Shown: positions 1-8,426 of the stretch, in pieces
How the letters are laid out: each line of letters begins with the position of its first letter
Position numbering within the stretch: position 1 is the stretch's first letter
Source of the DNA: Candidatus Jordarchaeum sp. LHC_1308
GTDB taxonomy: Archaea; Asgardarchaeota; Jordiarchaeia; Jordiarchaeales; Freyrarchaeaceae
NCBI GenBank assembly: GCA_019057675.1
Contig: JAHLWX010000012.1
Coordinates: forward strand, 1 to 35,059
Reading direction: 5' to 3'
Length of the DNA: 35,059 nucleotides
Translations under genes and position numbers: made by a program
The notes under the pieces: model-generated
What the model saw: the letters and a program-made list of their open reading frames with translations, nothing else
What the model was told of the DNA's origin: nothing
Databases searched by the model: none

Positions 1-867
1 GTCATCTTTAAATATGAAGTTGGAGGCCGAGTTAAAGCCTATTATTACCCAGAGGAGCACCCCCCGCCAAAAATCACCTTTAACGCTGCCCCATTCTCGC
101 AAATGGACTTCGAAATTTCAGCAGGACTTGAAAGATTATCATACGAGTTAGAGGTGGCCATTAACGTACAGAAAGAATATGACATAGACTTGCTTCTCTT
201 GGATGGAAGCGTGCTTCCACAGATGAGCGATAAACCATATACTCCCGGGTTAGAAGCAAAGTACTTGAAGGTTCTAGGGCTCTTCGAGAAACTTTACAGG
301 TCATGTGTCGAAAATGGTGTTTCACTCGCCGGGGTGATTAAGGATACACGCAGTACGCGTTTCGTCCAGTTACTTTCAAGCGTCATACCTGTCCTAGTGG
401 AAAAGAACGATGCGTTCAGAGAAATACTCTCCTTTGATTACCGCCTTTTTATAAGGAGCCTGCTTGACTCTGAACTTCTCTTCAGATTACTGGATAGAGG
501 AGAAAGAAGCATGGTCTTAAAGTACTCCGACAACCCAAGTGCACACCCTGTACTAAAGGACGTAAGTAAAGATTGGCGCGACAAGTTCTACGTAACCTAT
601 CTTAAGCCAGCAGAGTTAGACCGACCAATAAGAGTTGAATTCATTGCCGTGGGGAACCCCACAATCGAGGTTAAGAAAGTAGCATCAGCTATAATGGCTC
701 TCTCCATGCATCATCCGGAGTATGCTCTTCCATCAGTACAACTTGAAGCCCATGCCCAGGCGAAGCTCGCTGAGAGAGAAATGGACTTTATATGTGATCA
801 GCTTGCCCATAAAATAGGTGTTCCCCCTAACTTATTAAAACCAAGAGATAAAATGTTCCCTGTGTGA
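1..867 (+). CDS. nurA: NurA 5'-3' nuclease, 5'-truncated
   Basis: NurA is the nuclease partner of the HerA translocase in archaeal end resection, usually acting with Mre11-Rad50. The reading frame is open from base 1 of the window, upstream of the first ATG at 103, so the true start lies outside and the track ORF is only part of the gene. The LLLLDGS segment near residues 63-69 of the visible frame matches the conserved acidic DGS motif of the NurA active site. The C-terminal part around residues 205-215, with an isoleucine-glycine-valine-proline end, also fits the family. The stop is 15 bases before herA, so the two are co-transcribed. Family assignment rests on this motif plus the herA neighbour. 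I see no damage within the visible part. Confidence 0.85.
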   Translation, partial: VIFKYEVGGRVKAYYYPEEHPPPKITFNAAPFSQMDFEISAGLERLSYELEVAINVQKEYDIDLLLLDGSVLPQMSDKPYTPGLEAKYLKVLGLFEKLYRSCVENGVSLAGVIKDTRSTRFVQLLSSVIPVLVEKNDAFREILSFDYRLFIRSLLDSELLFRLLDRGERSMVLKYSDNPSAHPVLKDVSKDWRDKFYVTYLKPAELDRPIRVEFIAVGNPTIEVKKVASAIMALSMHHPEYALPSVQLEAHAQAKLAEREMDFICDQLAHKIGVPPNLLKPRDKMFPV

Positions 868-882
868 AGAGGGGGTGAATAA

Positions 883-2373
883 ATGCAATCTATTGGAACA
901 GTAATATGCACCGATCATAGTCCGACAACCTCTGAGTTCACGTTTGTCGTTACATCCTCGGAAGTAGTTCCTGTGAGGAGGGGGCAACTTGTTCAGCTTG
1001 AAACCGAGGATGGCTTGCTGTTAGCTGTTGTGCAAGAAGTTATGAAAACAAACCGCTTCTATTATCATGCTGAGGCAGTTAAAGAGCTTGAAAGAAGCGG
1101 AAGGACGCTCTCCTCGATCTTCCCATGCGACAGGTGGGATATGCTAATCGCAACAGCTAAACCCCTCGGCGCTCTTAAAGAGGAAAGCTTCGACAAAATA
1201 ACCTTCCCTCCCTCCCCCGGAGAGAAAGTTTACCTAGCAGATAAGAACGTCATCTCGAGGTTCTTCGGGTTCGATGAAGAAAACGGGCTCGAGATAGGCT
1301 TCATGAGTCATCACAATGTGCCAGTTAAACTCAACATGACACGGTTACTGCAAAAACATTTGGCTATTCTTGCCATGAGCGGCTCCGGGAAATCATACCT
1401 TGCGACAATACTTCTGGAGGAAATCCTCTCAAGAAGTAGAGATAAGGGAAGAATATTCACTCTGGTGGTTGATGTTCACGGTGAGTATGTAGTGCTATCC
1501 CAAGATGACAGCTGGGAGCTTGCTCAATCGGTGTCCATAGTGAAAGGTTCCTATGTTCAATTCGCCACGCCTCTTCTTACAGAGAGACAGTTAGCCATGT
1601 TTCAACCCGAAATGAGCCCTGTCCAAGTTCGTGAGCTAAATCGCCTGCTATCCGATGTGAGGAAAGCAAAGGGAGATATTTACTCCCTCTCAGACGTTAT
1701 CTTTCTTATAGAGAAAGACGAAAAGATGAATCCTAGAACAAAGGACGCTCTGTTAAGCTGGCTCTACGAGCTGGAAGACACGCAGCTCTTCGGAGTGGAA
1801 GAGAACCCATATCTTCCAGAGTACGCCAAACCCGGCCGAGCGGTAGTACTCGACCTAAGCGACATTCTAAGCTTAAGGAAAAAGCAGATGATAACTGCAT
1901 ACGTTCTTCAGAGGCTATTTGAATTGAGGCGGCGTGGTAGCATTCCGCCATCCTTCGTAATACTTGAGGAAGCACACCAATTTTGCCCTGAGGCGAAGCA
2001 GGAGTTAGCTATCTCAAAAAGTATCATCGAAACTATAGCGAGGGAAGGAAGAAAATTCTATTTTTCACTTTGTCTCATTTCCCAGCGCCCAGTAAGGCTT
2101 TCAACAAGCGTCCTCAGCCAAGCTAACACACACATTATACTGCGAGTAACCAACCCGAACGACCTAAAGGCCATAGAACTCTCCTCCGAAATGATTACCC
2201 GCGAGACTCTCAGCATGATAGCAGATCTGCCAGTAGGAGAAGCATTAATAGTTGGCAGCGCCGTTAATGCTCCTCTCTTCATAAAGGTAAGAAAGAAAAA
2301 AGTTTCTCTTTCAGCTTATGAGGAAACTATGGAGGAAGCAGCTAAACGCTTCGAAACAGACGAAACCCAGTAA
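883..2373 (+). CDS. herA: HerA DNA helicase/translocase
   Basis: HerA is a hexameric FtsK/HerA-superfamily ATPase that pumps DNA to NurA during double-strand-break end processing. The 496-residue length is normal for the family. An N-terminal beta-barrel (HAS-barrel, about residues 1-100) is followed by Walker A (AMSGSGKSYLA, about 163-173). Walker B with the glutamate pair (FVILEEAHQF) lies near residue 356, and an arginine-rich segment (IAREGRKF) follows. The ATG is preceded by GGGGTGA at good spacing. It sits 15 bases after nurA, giving a classical nurA-herA operon; mre11-rad50, often adjacent, would lie upstream of the window if present. The gene ends 5 bases from the convergent ArsR-like gene. 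Confidence 0.95.
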   Translation: MQSIGTVICTDHSPTTSEFTFVVTSSEVVPVRRGQLVQLETEDGLLLAVVQEVMKTNRFYYHAEAVKELERSGRTLSSIFPCDRWDMLIATAKPLGALKEESFDKITFPPSPGEKVYLADKNVISRFFGFDEENGLEIGFMSHHNVPVKLNMTRLLQKHLAILAMSGSGKSYLATILLEEILSRSRDKGRIFTLVVDVHGEYVVLSQDDSWELAQSVSIVKGSYVQFATPLLTERQLAMFQPEMSPVQVRELNRLLSDVRKAKGDIYSLSDVIFLIEKDEKMNPRTKDALLSWLYELEDTQLFGVEENPYLPEYAKPGRAVVLDLSDILSLRKKQMITAYVLQRLFELRRRGSIPPSFVILEEAHQFCPEAKQELAISKSIIETIAREGRKFYFSLCLISQRPVRLSTSVLSQANTHIILRVTNPNDLKAIELSSEMITRETLSMIADLPVGEALIVGSAVNAPLFIKVRKKKVSLSAYEETMEEAAKRFETDETQ

Positions 2374-2378
2374 AAATA

Positions 2379-2678
2379 CTAATCAGATATAATGATTACT
2401 ACGCGCTTGACAGCGGGTTCACAGACCTTTTTTACGCCATGTTGACCCGGAGAATAATAGCTCCTTATTAACCCCGCCTTCTCCAATATCTTTATTTGCG
2501 CTGATATATTAGCTTCCGTCTGATTAAGTGTTTCAGCTATTCTGCTTACATCTATTTTTCTTTCACGGATGATTTTCAGTATCTCCCACCTTGTTTCGGA
2601 GGAAATGGCTTTCGCTATCTCAACCGCCTTTTTATCGCTTACCACAAGCTCCTCCTCACTTGTTTCCACGGTCAACAC
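2379..2678 (-). CDS. ArsR-family winged-helix transcriptional regulator
   Basis: This is a 99-residue single-domain DNA-binding protein. The central part (about residues 18-75) reads as an ArsR/HTH_20 winged helix: a helix ending SSETRWEILKII, a recognition helix region ETLNQTEANISAQIKILEKAG, then a wing LIRSYYSPG. No metal-binding cysteine pair is visible (the only Cys is near the C-terminus), so metal sensing is not supported and the ligand is unknown. The start is a GTG after a purine-rich GGGGGAA; a TTG one codon later is equally possible. It is transcribed alone from the AT-rich divergent region shared with RIO2, which contains an inverted repeat that may be its own operator. Confidence 0.8.
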   Translation of the reverse strand: MLTVETSEEELVVSDKKAVEIAKAISSETRWEILKIIRERKIDVSRIAETLNQTEANISAQIKILEKAGLIRSYYSPGQHGVKKVCEPAVKRVVIIISD

Positions 2679-2689
2679 ATGTTCCCCCT

Positions 2690-2724
2690 TTAATGTTAAT
2701 TGGCATGAATTGATAAAACATTAA
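2690..2724. promoter_or_regulatory. Inverted repeat over the ArsR-like gene's promoter/leader
   Basis: Arms TTAATGTT (2690-2697) and AACATTAA (2717-2724) are perfect reverse complements, separated by 19 bases. They lie between the ArsR-like start codon and a TATA-like box (CTTTATAAG on the minus strand, 2728-2736). An autoregulatory operator is the natural reading, but it is inferred from position only; short AT-rich arms can arise by chance. Confidence 0.4.
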
Positions 2725-2904
2725 TAACTTATAAAGTTTTTCTATACTCTTTTACACAAAAAGAAAATTAGAGTTTTTTTTCCATTTAAATAAAGAGAAA
2801 GTTTAATCATGGTACTTAATATGGTTTAATTTGCAGGCTACTACGAAAAATAAAATCTTAAAGAATAAAAACTCCTAAAGCCATATAGAATTCTAGGTGT
2901 CTGA

Positions 2905-3783
2905 ATGAAGTGGCTGGCGCGTATCCTCCATAACCTTAATACAGATGACTATAAGGTTCTATATGCACTTGAAAATGGCATGAAAACACACGAGTTTGTT
3001 CCCGTAGACCTTATTGCTTGTTACTTGTCTCTCCGTAAGGAGAGAGCTTTGAGCATTCTTAAGAGGCTTCATGAATTTAAGCTGGTTGTAAGGCAGATAA
3101 CTAATTATGTTGGTTACAGATTGACGGTTCATGGTTACGACGCCTTAGCTCTAAAAGCTCTTGCAGAGTCGGGTGTAATAGAGTTTTTCGGCTCTAAAAT
3201 CGGCGTCGGAAAGGAGTCGGATGTCTATGAGGCTTTAACTTCCTCCGGTAGACGGGTTGCCGTCAAGGCCCATAGAATTGGCAGGACAAGCTTCACACAT
3301 GTAAGAAGGGTACGTAACTACGTTAAGAGAGGTGTTACCCGCTCAAGCTGGTTCCCTATCTCCTGTAAGTCTGCCGAAAGAGAATATATCGTCCTCAAAA
3401 AACTCTACTCTAACGGTGTTGCAGTCCCTGAACCAGTCTACTGGAATAGGCATATACTAGTTATGAGCTTCATAGAAGGAGAAGAGCTAGTCAATTGTAA
3501 GTTCCTACCAGAACCCTATGATATCTTAGAGTTGATACTCGAAAATGTAAAGTTGGCTTACCAATGTGGAATCGTCCACGGAGACTTAAGCGAATACAAC
3601 GTTGTCGTGTCACCTGAGCCCGCTGTCTTTTTAATAGATTGGCCACAGTACGTGCTTGTTGCGAATGCTTCGTCACGTTACTTGCTCGAAAGAGACTTGC
3701 ATAACCTCATATCCTTTTTCAAGAGAAAGTTCGGTATTAAGTTAAGCTTATCAGAAACCCTAGAATATGTCACGGAAAACTAA
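2905..3783 (+). CDS. rio2: RIO2-type atypical serine/threonine kinase/ATPase
   Basis: RIO2 is a conserved kinase/ATPase needed for late small-ribosomal-subunit maturation. The 292-residue length matches archaeal RIO2. An N-terminal winged helix (about residues 1-90), which distinguishes RIO2 from RIO1, precedes the kinase domain. The flexible P-loop GKESDVYEA lies near residue 101, the catalytic loop HGDLSEYN near 225, and the metal-binding segment IDWPQ near 244 (the last is usually FPQ, a mild variant). The ATG follows a modest GGTGTCTGA stretch. The gene is divergent from the ArsR-like gene and 15 bases upstream of the DUF460 gene, so these two probably share a transcript. Confidence 0.93.
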   Translation: MKWLARILHNLNTDDYKVLYALENGMKTHEFVPVDLIACYLSLRKERALSILKRLHEFKLVVRQITNYVGYRLTVHGYDALALKALAESGVIEFFGSKIGVGKESDVYEALTSSGRRVAVKAHRIGRTSFTHVRRVRNYVKRGVTRSSWFPISCKSAEREYIVLKKLYSNGVAVPEPVYWNRHILVMSFIEGEELVNCKFLPEPYDILELILENVKLAYQCGIVHGDLSEYNVVVSPEPAVFLIDWPQYVLVANASSRYLLERDLHNLISFFKRKFGIKLSLSETLEYVTEN

Positions 3784-3798
3784 GTTATCCACTCCTAG

Positions 3799-5832
3799 AT
3801 GGGGTTAAAAATGGAAATGTTTAAGCGAGTGCTTGGGGTCGATATTCTGCCTGCAAGCTCCCCCTTATCTAAGGCTCCTCCAAGATACGCTGCTTTCCTA
3901 CTGGATAACGAGGGGGAGCGTGCCTATGAACGCCTTAGTAAACGTGAACTGATAGCCCTCATAAACTCCATTAAGCCGGATGTCGTTGCTTTAGATAACG
4001 TGTTTGAAATTGCCTCAGATCAGAAAGGCATCATCTCCTTCATAGCAAGCTGTCCCTCATTTACAAGGTTAGTGCAGGTGACTGGCTCCCCTGTTAATGG
4101 CACTCTACCTCTTTCCATAGTGGCCTCTCAAAACGGTCTTCAAGCAGAGAAGCTTTCACCCGTTAAAACAGCTGAAATATGTGCTAGGTTAGCGGCTAAG
4201 GGAGTTGGATGCCTTGTACGTGCTTTTGAGAATGAAACCCGAATAATTGTTGCGAGGGGGCGTTGTCCAGGCCATGGAGGTTGGAGCTCGGAGAGGTTCA
4301 AAAGGCGCATGTATAATCTTGTTCTCCAGACAACTAGGGAGATACAAAAGCGGCTTGACGATGCTGGACTGGAATATGACCTGTACGTGGAGGAAGTGGA
4401 GGGTGGAGCTAGGCGTAGCAGGTTTACTGTTTACGCTGAAAGAAGCATTGTAGAATGGCTGGTTAAGCCCTATCGGGGAGACATCATAGTAGCTGTTCAG
4501 CCTATACTGCTTGAACGCCTGGAGTGGATTCCACTCTCCCGGATTCCCAGCGAATCCGCTCCAAAGAAAGGCTTAATCATTGGATTAGATCCAGGAGTCA
4601 CGTGCGGCGTTGCTGTACTAGATCTTAATGGCGGTCTTCTTTTGCTGGAGAGCGAGAAGGAACTATCTAGGACGACTCTTGTCAGAAAGCTTACTTCCCT
4701 TGGTGTACCTGTTCTGCTAGCGTCTGACGTTAATCCTCCCCCAAGCCTTCTCGAAAAACTGGCTGGCATTCTCAACTCAAAGATCTTTTGTCCTCCGAGA
4801 AACCTTACTATTTCTGAGAAAAGGGAACTCGTACAAAAATTTATTGAGGGAAAATATATTAAGGTTCAAGATTCACATCAGCGTGATGCCCTAGCTTCTG
4901 CCCTTAAAGCCTTCTTTACGTTCAAAAATAAGTTTGAAAGGGCTGAAGCCAAAGCTAGATCTATGGGATGTCACATTCCACTCGACCAGTTAAAAATTAT
5001 GTTGCTGAGGGGTCTGTCCGTCTCAGAGGCGATAAGTATGCTTTCACAACCAAAAGTAGAAGTGGTTAAAGAGGAGCGACAGCCACAACAAATAGACCCA
5101 GCTGCCTTATTCAAAAAACTAGAGTTATACAGAATTAAAATTAAAAAGTTAAGAAGGAGTCTCATCCGCGTCAAAGAACAGAATGCTGTTTTCATTGCGG
5201 AAAAAAATAGGTTAGAGGAGGAGCTTCAGCGCCTCAGAGACATGTTAGAGAACCTTAACGTTTGTGCTAAGCCAGAAGGCTTTGAAAGAGTGGTTGAGCG
5301 CTACAAGGAGGAAATTAAATCACTTAAACATGCACTTTTCGCCCTCAAAGAAGAACTTTCTAAGGCCCGGCATGAAATTGCTAATCTGAAAAGAATGAGG
5401 ATAATGGAGATCAGAGGCGTAGTCTATCCTCTTAAGGTTATAAAACGATTCACTCACAATGAAATACATAAAACCGACGAAGCAGTTGGAATAAACAAGG
5501 GCGACATAATACTCTTGCTGGATGGTAGTGGGGGCGGCAGAGCTACTGCAAGCCTTCTGATAAAGAAAGGCATTAGAGCTGTAATTTCCGAGACAGCTAT
5601 GTCTCACACAGCGCTCGAAGCCTTCTCCGAGGCAAACATACCTGTTTTCTTCTCAGAAGAGGTTAATGTAAAACAAATTGATGAGTTCGCTGTAATAGAC
5701 AAGAAAGAATTTGACGCTTTATTTTCACGTTACTTTGAAGAAAAAGAAAAAGCCGAACGTGAAAAACGAAAAAAGCAACTAGAAAAGCTACTTGAAGATT
5801 ATCGAATGGAAAGAGAACTAGGATTAAGTTAA
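3799..5832 (+). CDS. DUF460 (COG2433) protein with RuvC-like RNase H fold and coiled coil
   Basis: This 677-residue archaeal protein matches the COG2433/DUF460 family, whose function is not established. An N-terminal region (residues 10-250) begins with a degenerate RNase H-like strand (VLGVDILP). A second, intact-looking RNase H/RuvC-type domain starts at LIIGLDPGVTCGVAVLD (about 257-273) and ends with DSHQRDALASALKAF (about 357-371), which supplies the acidic residues expected of a resolvase-like nuclease. A long heptad-rich coiled coil follows (about 440-535), then a small C-terminal alpha/beta domain and a charged tail. The listed ATG at 3799 may be too early: ATG codons at 3811 and 3817 fit equally well. 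It follows RIO2 by 15 bases. A role in RNA or DNA processing is inference. Confidence 0.85.
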   Translation: MGLKMEMFKRVLGVDILPASSPLSKAPPRYAAFLLDNEGERAYERLSKRELIALINSIKPDVVALDNVFEIASDQKGIISFIASCPSFTRLVQVTGSPVNGTLPLSIVASQNGLQAEKLSPVKTAEICARLAAKGVGCLVRAFENETRIIVARGRCPGHGGWSSERFKRRMYNLVLQTTREIQKRLDDAGLEYDLYVEEVEGGARRSRFTVYAERSIVEWLVKPYRGDIIVAVQPILLERLEWIPLSRIPSESAPKKGLIIGLDPGVTCGVAVLDLNGGLLLLESEKELSRTTLVRKLTSLGVPVLLASDVNPPPSLLEKLAGILNSKIFCPPRNLTISEKRELVQKFIEGKYIKVQDSHQRDALASALKAFFTFKNKFERAEAKARSMGCHIPLDQLKIMLLRGLSVSEAISMLSQPKVEVVKEERQPQQIDPAALFKKLELYRIKIKKLRRSLIRVKEQNAVFIAEKNRLEEELQRLRDMLENLNVCAKPEGFERVVERYKEEIKSLKHALFALKEELSKARHEIANLKRMRIMEIRGVVYPLKVIKRFTHNEIHKTDEAVGINKGDIILLLDGSGGGRATASLLIKKGIRAVISETAMSHTALEAFSEANIPVFFSEEVNVKQIDEFAVIDKKEFDALFSRYFEEKEKAEREKRKKQLEKLLEDYRMERELGLS

Positions 5833-5887
5833 ACCTCAAAGGAGAGGGGCAGCCTCAGTCTGCATATAACTTAACATTTCATGTTCG

Positions 5888-6145
5888 TCACTTTCCCCCC
5901 TTCGGGGGAAGTTCCTCCGTTAAGTCTGGTTTGATAAAAAGTATATTGTTTCCCCTTATGAAGACTTCCCCGTATCTGGCAATCGGTCCATCCTCGTCCA
6001 GCTCTTCAGCGTTGGTTAGGCACAGGTTCATGTAAGCGTCTATGTTAGAGAGTCTTCCTTGAATTGTTCTTCCATCCTTTAATTTTACTAAAATTAGGTT
6101 GTTAATAGCTTTCTGAAGCATAGTAAGAGGTTGGCTTCCCGACAT
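5888..6145 (-). CDS. Archaeal Sm-like protein (Lsm)
   Basis: Archaeal Lsm proteins form heptameric rings that bind U-rich RNA. The Sm1 motif is seen in NNLILVKLKDGRTIQGRLSNID, with the YMNLCL strand after it, and Sm2 in GEVFIRGNNILFIKP. The track ORF starts at 6196, but an AGGGAG site lies 8 bases before the ATG at 6145, giving an 85-residue protein starting MSGSQPL. A second ATG at 6169 is possible. The upstream extension has no Sm homology. It is convergent with the DUF460 gene (55-base gap), and its last codons form a GC-rich hairpin. Confidence 0.92.
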   Translation of the reverse strand: MSGSQPLTMLQKAINNLILVKLKDGRTIQGRLSNIDAYMNLCLTNAEELDEDGPIARYGEVFIRGNNILFIKPDLTEELPPKGGK

Positions 6146-6260
6146 AACATTCTCCCTTCTAACACTCATACTTACCGAAAAATGCATATCTACCATTTAA
6201 AAAACTTGCCCTCTAACATACGCCATTTTCCTTCCATTCCCGCAATTCTTGAAGTAACAT

Positions 6261-6325
6261 AAATATTTTGGCGGCTCCAAAGTTAACCTTTTAAGCATTG
6301 ACTGTTAGATTATGAATAGTTAACC
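6261..6325. promoter_or_regulatory. thiC promoter region with repeated AGTTAACC elements
   Basis: An AT-rich TATA-like stretch (AAATATTTT, from 6261) is followed by two copies of AGTTAACC at 6281-6288 and 6318-6325, 37 bases apart; the GTTAAC core is a palindrome. The first lies about where transcription would begin, so it could be an operator. Archaeal thiamine genes are often controlled by ThiN-domain regulators, but no such gene is in the window and the link is inference. I found no TPP riboswitch consensus. Confidence 0.35.
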
Positions 6326-6351
6326 CGCCTTTTTTCTTGGAGGAAACCTTT

Positions 6352-7656
6352 TTGACAACGAGGATGAAAGCAGCGAACCGGTCAGTTTTAACGGACGAAG
6401 TTAAAGCTGTGGCTGAGGAAGAAAGAGTCTCACCGGAGAAGTTAGCAAGAAGGTTGGGGAGAGGAGAAGTAGTCATAGTGAAGAATGTGATTCGCGAGGT
6501 GAAGCCCCTAGGAATAGGGAAAGGATTAAGAACTAAGATTAACGCTAACATAGGTTCTTCTCCCAATATCTGTGATGCCGAGTTGGAACTTAGGAAAGCG
6601 AAGGTTGCTGTTAGTTATGGCGCTGACACCCTGATGGATCTCAGCACTGGAGGTGACATAGATAGTATAAGGCGGATAATTTTAGGGTCTGTTAATGTTC
6701 CTGTAGGTACCGTCCCCATATATCAAGCGGGTATAGAAGCCGCTAGGAAAAAAGGTGCTATAGTGGAAATGGACGAAGATGATATGTTCAACGCCATCAA
6801 GAAGCATGCCGAAGACGGCGTGGACTTTGTGACGGTTCATGTCGGTGTAACAAAAGAAAACGTGAAAAGACTTATTGAGGTTAAAAGGGTGATTCCAATG
6901 GTGAGCAGAGGCGGGACATTCCATGCTGCTTGGATATTACATCACGATCAAGAAAACCCGCTATACAAAAACTATGATTACTTGCTCGAAATAGCTAAAG
7001 AGTATGACTTGACTCTAAGCCTAGGTGACGGTTTAAGGCCTGGTTGCATTCACGACGCTACAGACGTTCCTCAAATATCAGAACTGGTAACGATAGGGCA
7101 CCTAGTTGAGAGAGCTAGAGAAGAAGGGGTGCAAGTTATCGTTGAAGGGCCAGGCCACGTCCCCATACATGAGATCGCCGCAAACATAAAGCTTCAAAAA
7201 GCCATGTGCAAAGACGCTCCTTTTTACGTTCTCGGACCACTAGTAACAGATGTCGCCCCAGGATATGACCATATTGTGGGAGCAATAGGAGGGGCAATAG
7301 CAGCACTAGAAGGAGCAGACTTCTTGTGCTATGTAACCCCGGCGGAGCATTTAGGCTTGCCAAATGAAGAAGACGTCAAGCTGGGAGTTATAGCTGCAAA
7401 GATAGCTGCTCATGCAGCTGACATCGCGAAGTTTGGCAGTAATATGGCTGAATGGGATCATGAAATGGCAAAGGCTAGGATAAACTTGGATTGGGATAAG
7501 CAATTTAGCCTTGCCATTGACCCTGAAAAGGCAAAGTCCTATTATGAACGCTACATTGCAAAAGAAGCGGTTTGTAGCATGTGCGGTGAGTACTGCGCGA
7601 TGAAGTTGATATCCGAGGCCCTTGGAAGAAAGGACTTTTCCAACCTTTCCTGCTGA
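6352..7656 (+). CDS. thiC: Phosphomethylpyrimidine synthase ThiC
   Basis: ThiC is a non-canonical radical-SAM enzyme that rearranges aminoimidazole ribotide into HMP phosphate, the pyrimidine moiety of thiamine. The conserved core is continuous: GLRTKINANIGSS, SYGADTLMDLSTGGDI, VNVPVGTVPIYQA, EGPGHVP and YDHIVGAIGG. The C-terminal [4Fe-4S] site reads CSMCGEYC (a CX2CX4C arrangement) about 20 residues from the end. The track starts at a TTG at 6337, but GGAGG at 6339-6343 points to the TTG at 6352 (ATG at 6364 is the alternative), giving about 435 residues, typical of archaeal ThiC. It appears monocistronic and ends 3 bases from a convergent gene. Confidence 0.96.
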   Translation: MTTRMKAANRSVLTDEVKAVAEEERVSPEKLARRLGRGEVVIVKNVIREVKPLGIGKGLRTKINANIGSSPNICDAELELRKAKVAVSYGADTLMDLSTGGDIDSIRRIILGSVNVPVGTVPIYQAGIEAARKKGAIVEMDEDDMFNAIKKHAEDGVDFVTVHVGVTKENVKRLIEVKRVIPMVSRGGTFHAAWILHHDQENPLYKNYDYLLEIAKEYDLTLSLGDGLRPGCIHDATDVPQISELVTIGHLVERAREEGVQVIVEGPGHVPIHEIAANIKLQKAMCKDAPFYVLGPLVTDVAPGYDHIVGAIGGAIAALEGADFLCYVTPAEHLGLPNEEDVKLGVIAAKIAAHAADIAKFGSNMAEWDHEMAKARINLDWDKQFSLAIDPEKAKSYYERYIAKEAVCSMCGEYCAMKLISEALGRKDFSNLSC

Positions 7657-7659
7657 TAC

Positions 7660-8367
7660 TTACTTCTTGATTATGAGAGCTATTGGGAGACTAGCCCTCT
7701 GCCACGTTGCATATTTTCCCTCATACGTGATTGGTGCCTCCGTTCTACCGTATGTTCCTATTATCGTTATAAGCGTGTCAGGTTGAGCCTGTCTGTAGAG
7801 CACTTTTATCCAACTGTCGGTTCTCACGATAAGTTTCTGGGCAGTTTCCTTAGGCGGTTGAAAACTGTATTGTTTGTAAAGCTCTTCAAAGTCTAGAAAG
7901 TGAACCCAGAGAAAATCTACTCTGTTAAGCACCTTTACAGTTTCCACGTAGCTCTTGTTGTCTGAATCGCTTACCCTCAACTCGCCCTTACCATCTATTA
8001 CTGCGAGATCCTCCTTCCTGCCTATCATTACAGTTCGTTTTCCAAGGGATGATAAAAAGCTGAACAAGTTAAAGTCGAAGTTATCTCCCCCAAAAACAAT
8101 CTCCCTGAGAACGTGAGGGGTATATGGGTTCTTGGATTCAAGTGTTATGATCGCCTCGGACTTGCCTATTATAAAACGAGGCTTATAGTACGTGCACTCC
8201 AGCAAGCCAAAGTTATCTATTATTATGGTTACAACGCGCTTCGAAACGAACTTTTCTGGTAAATTAACTTTTGGTGGAATGTTATTAGGTGGATCTATGC
8301 CCATCATACTTAGGAGTGTGGAGGCCATCTGGTTCATCGAACCCTGAAAGGCCATCAGTTCGCTCAT
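7660..8367 (-). CDS. Uncharacterised protein, possible degenerate alkaline-phosphatase-superfamily fold
   Basis: I do not recognise a named family. The order of elements recalls the alkaline phosphatase/phosphopentomutase superfamily: a beta strand ending in an acidic turn (VVTIIIDNFG), later VDFLWVHFLDFEELYKQ where these enzymes have a metal-binding D-x-x-x-H segment, and TLITIIGTYGRTE where they have a SDHG-type turn. Several expected metal ligands (the Asp-His of the last motif) are absent, so it may be a non-catalytic relative. The track start is a GTG at 8397; a GGTGG site points to the ATG at 8367, giving MSELMAF. No signal peptide or membrane span is seen. It is divergent from the small membrane protein across a palindromic promoter. 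Confidence 0.5.
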   Translation of the reverse strand: MSELMAFQGSMNQMASTLLSMMGIDPPNNIPPKVNLPEKFVSKRVVTIIIDNFGLLECTYYKPRFIIGKSEAIITLESKNPYTPHVLREIVFGGDNFDFNLFSFLSSLGKRTVMIGRKEDLAVIDGKGELRVSDSDNKSYVETVKVLNRVDFLWVHFLDFEELYKQYSFQPPKETAQKLIVRTDSWIKVLYRQAQPDTLITIIGTYGRTEAPITYEGKYATWQRASLPIALIIKK

Positions 8368-8426
8368 CCGAAAATCCACCATTAAAAACCTTTTCACTTC
8401 TAAAATTGGACTACTTTCTTTAAATC

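Noticed and set aside
6197-6351. TPP riboswitch before thiC
   Set aside because: No CUGAGA-type or P4/P5 consensus was found; the leader is AT-rich and short.
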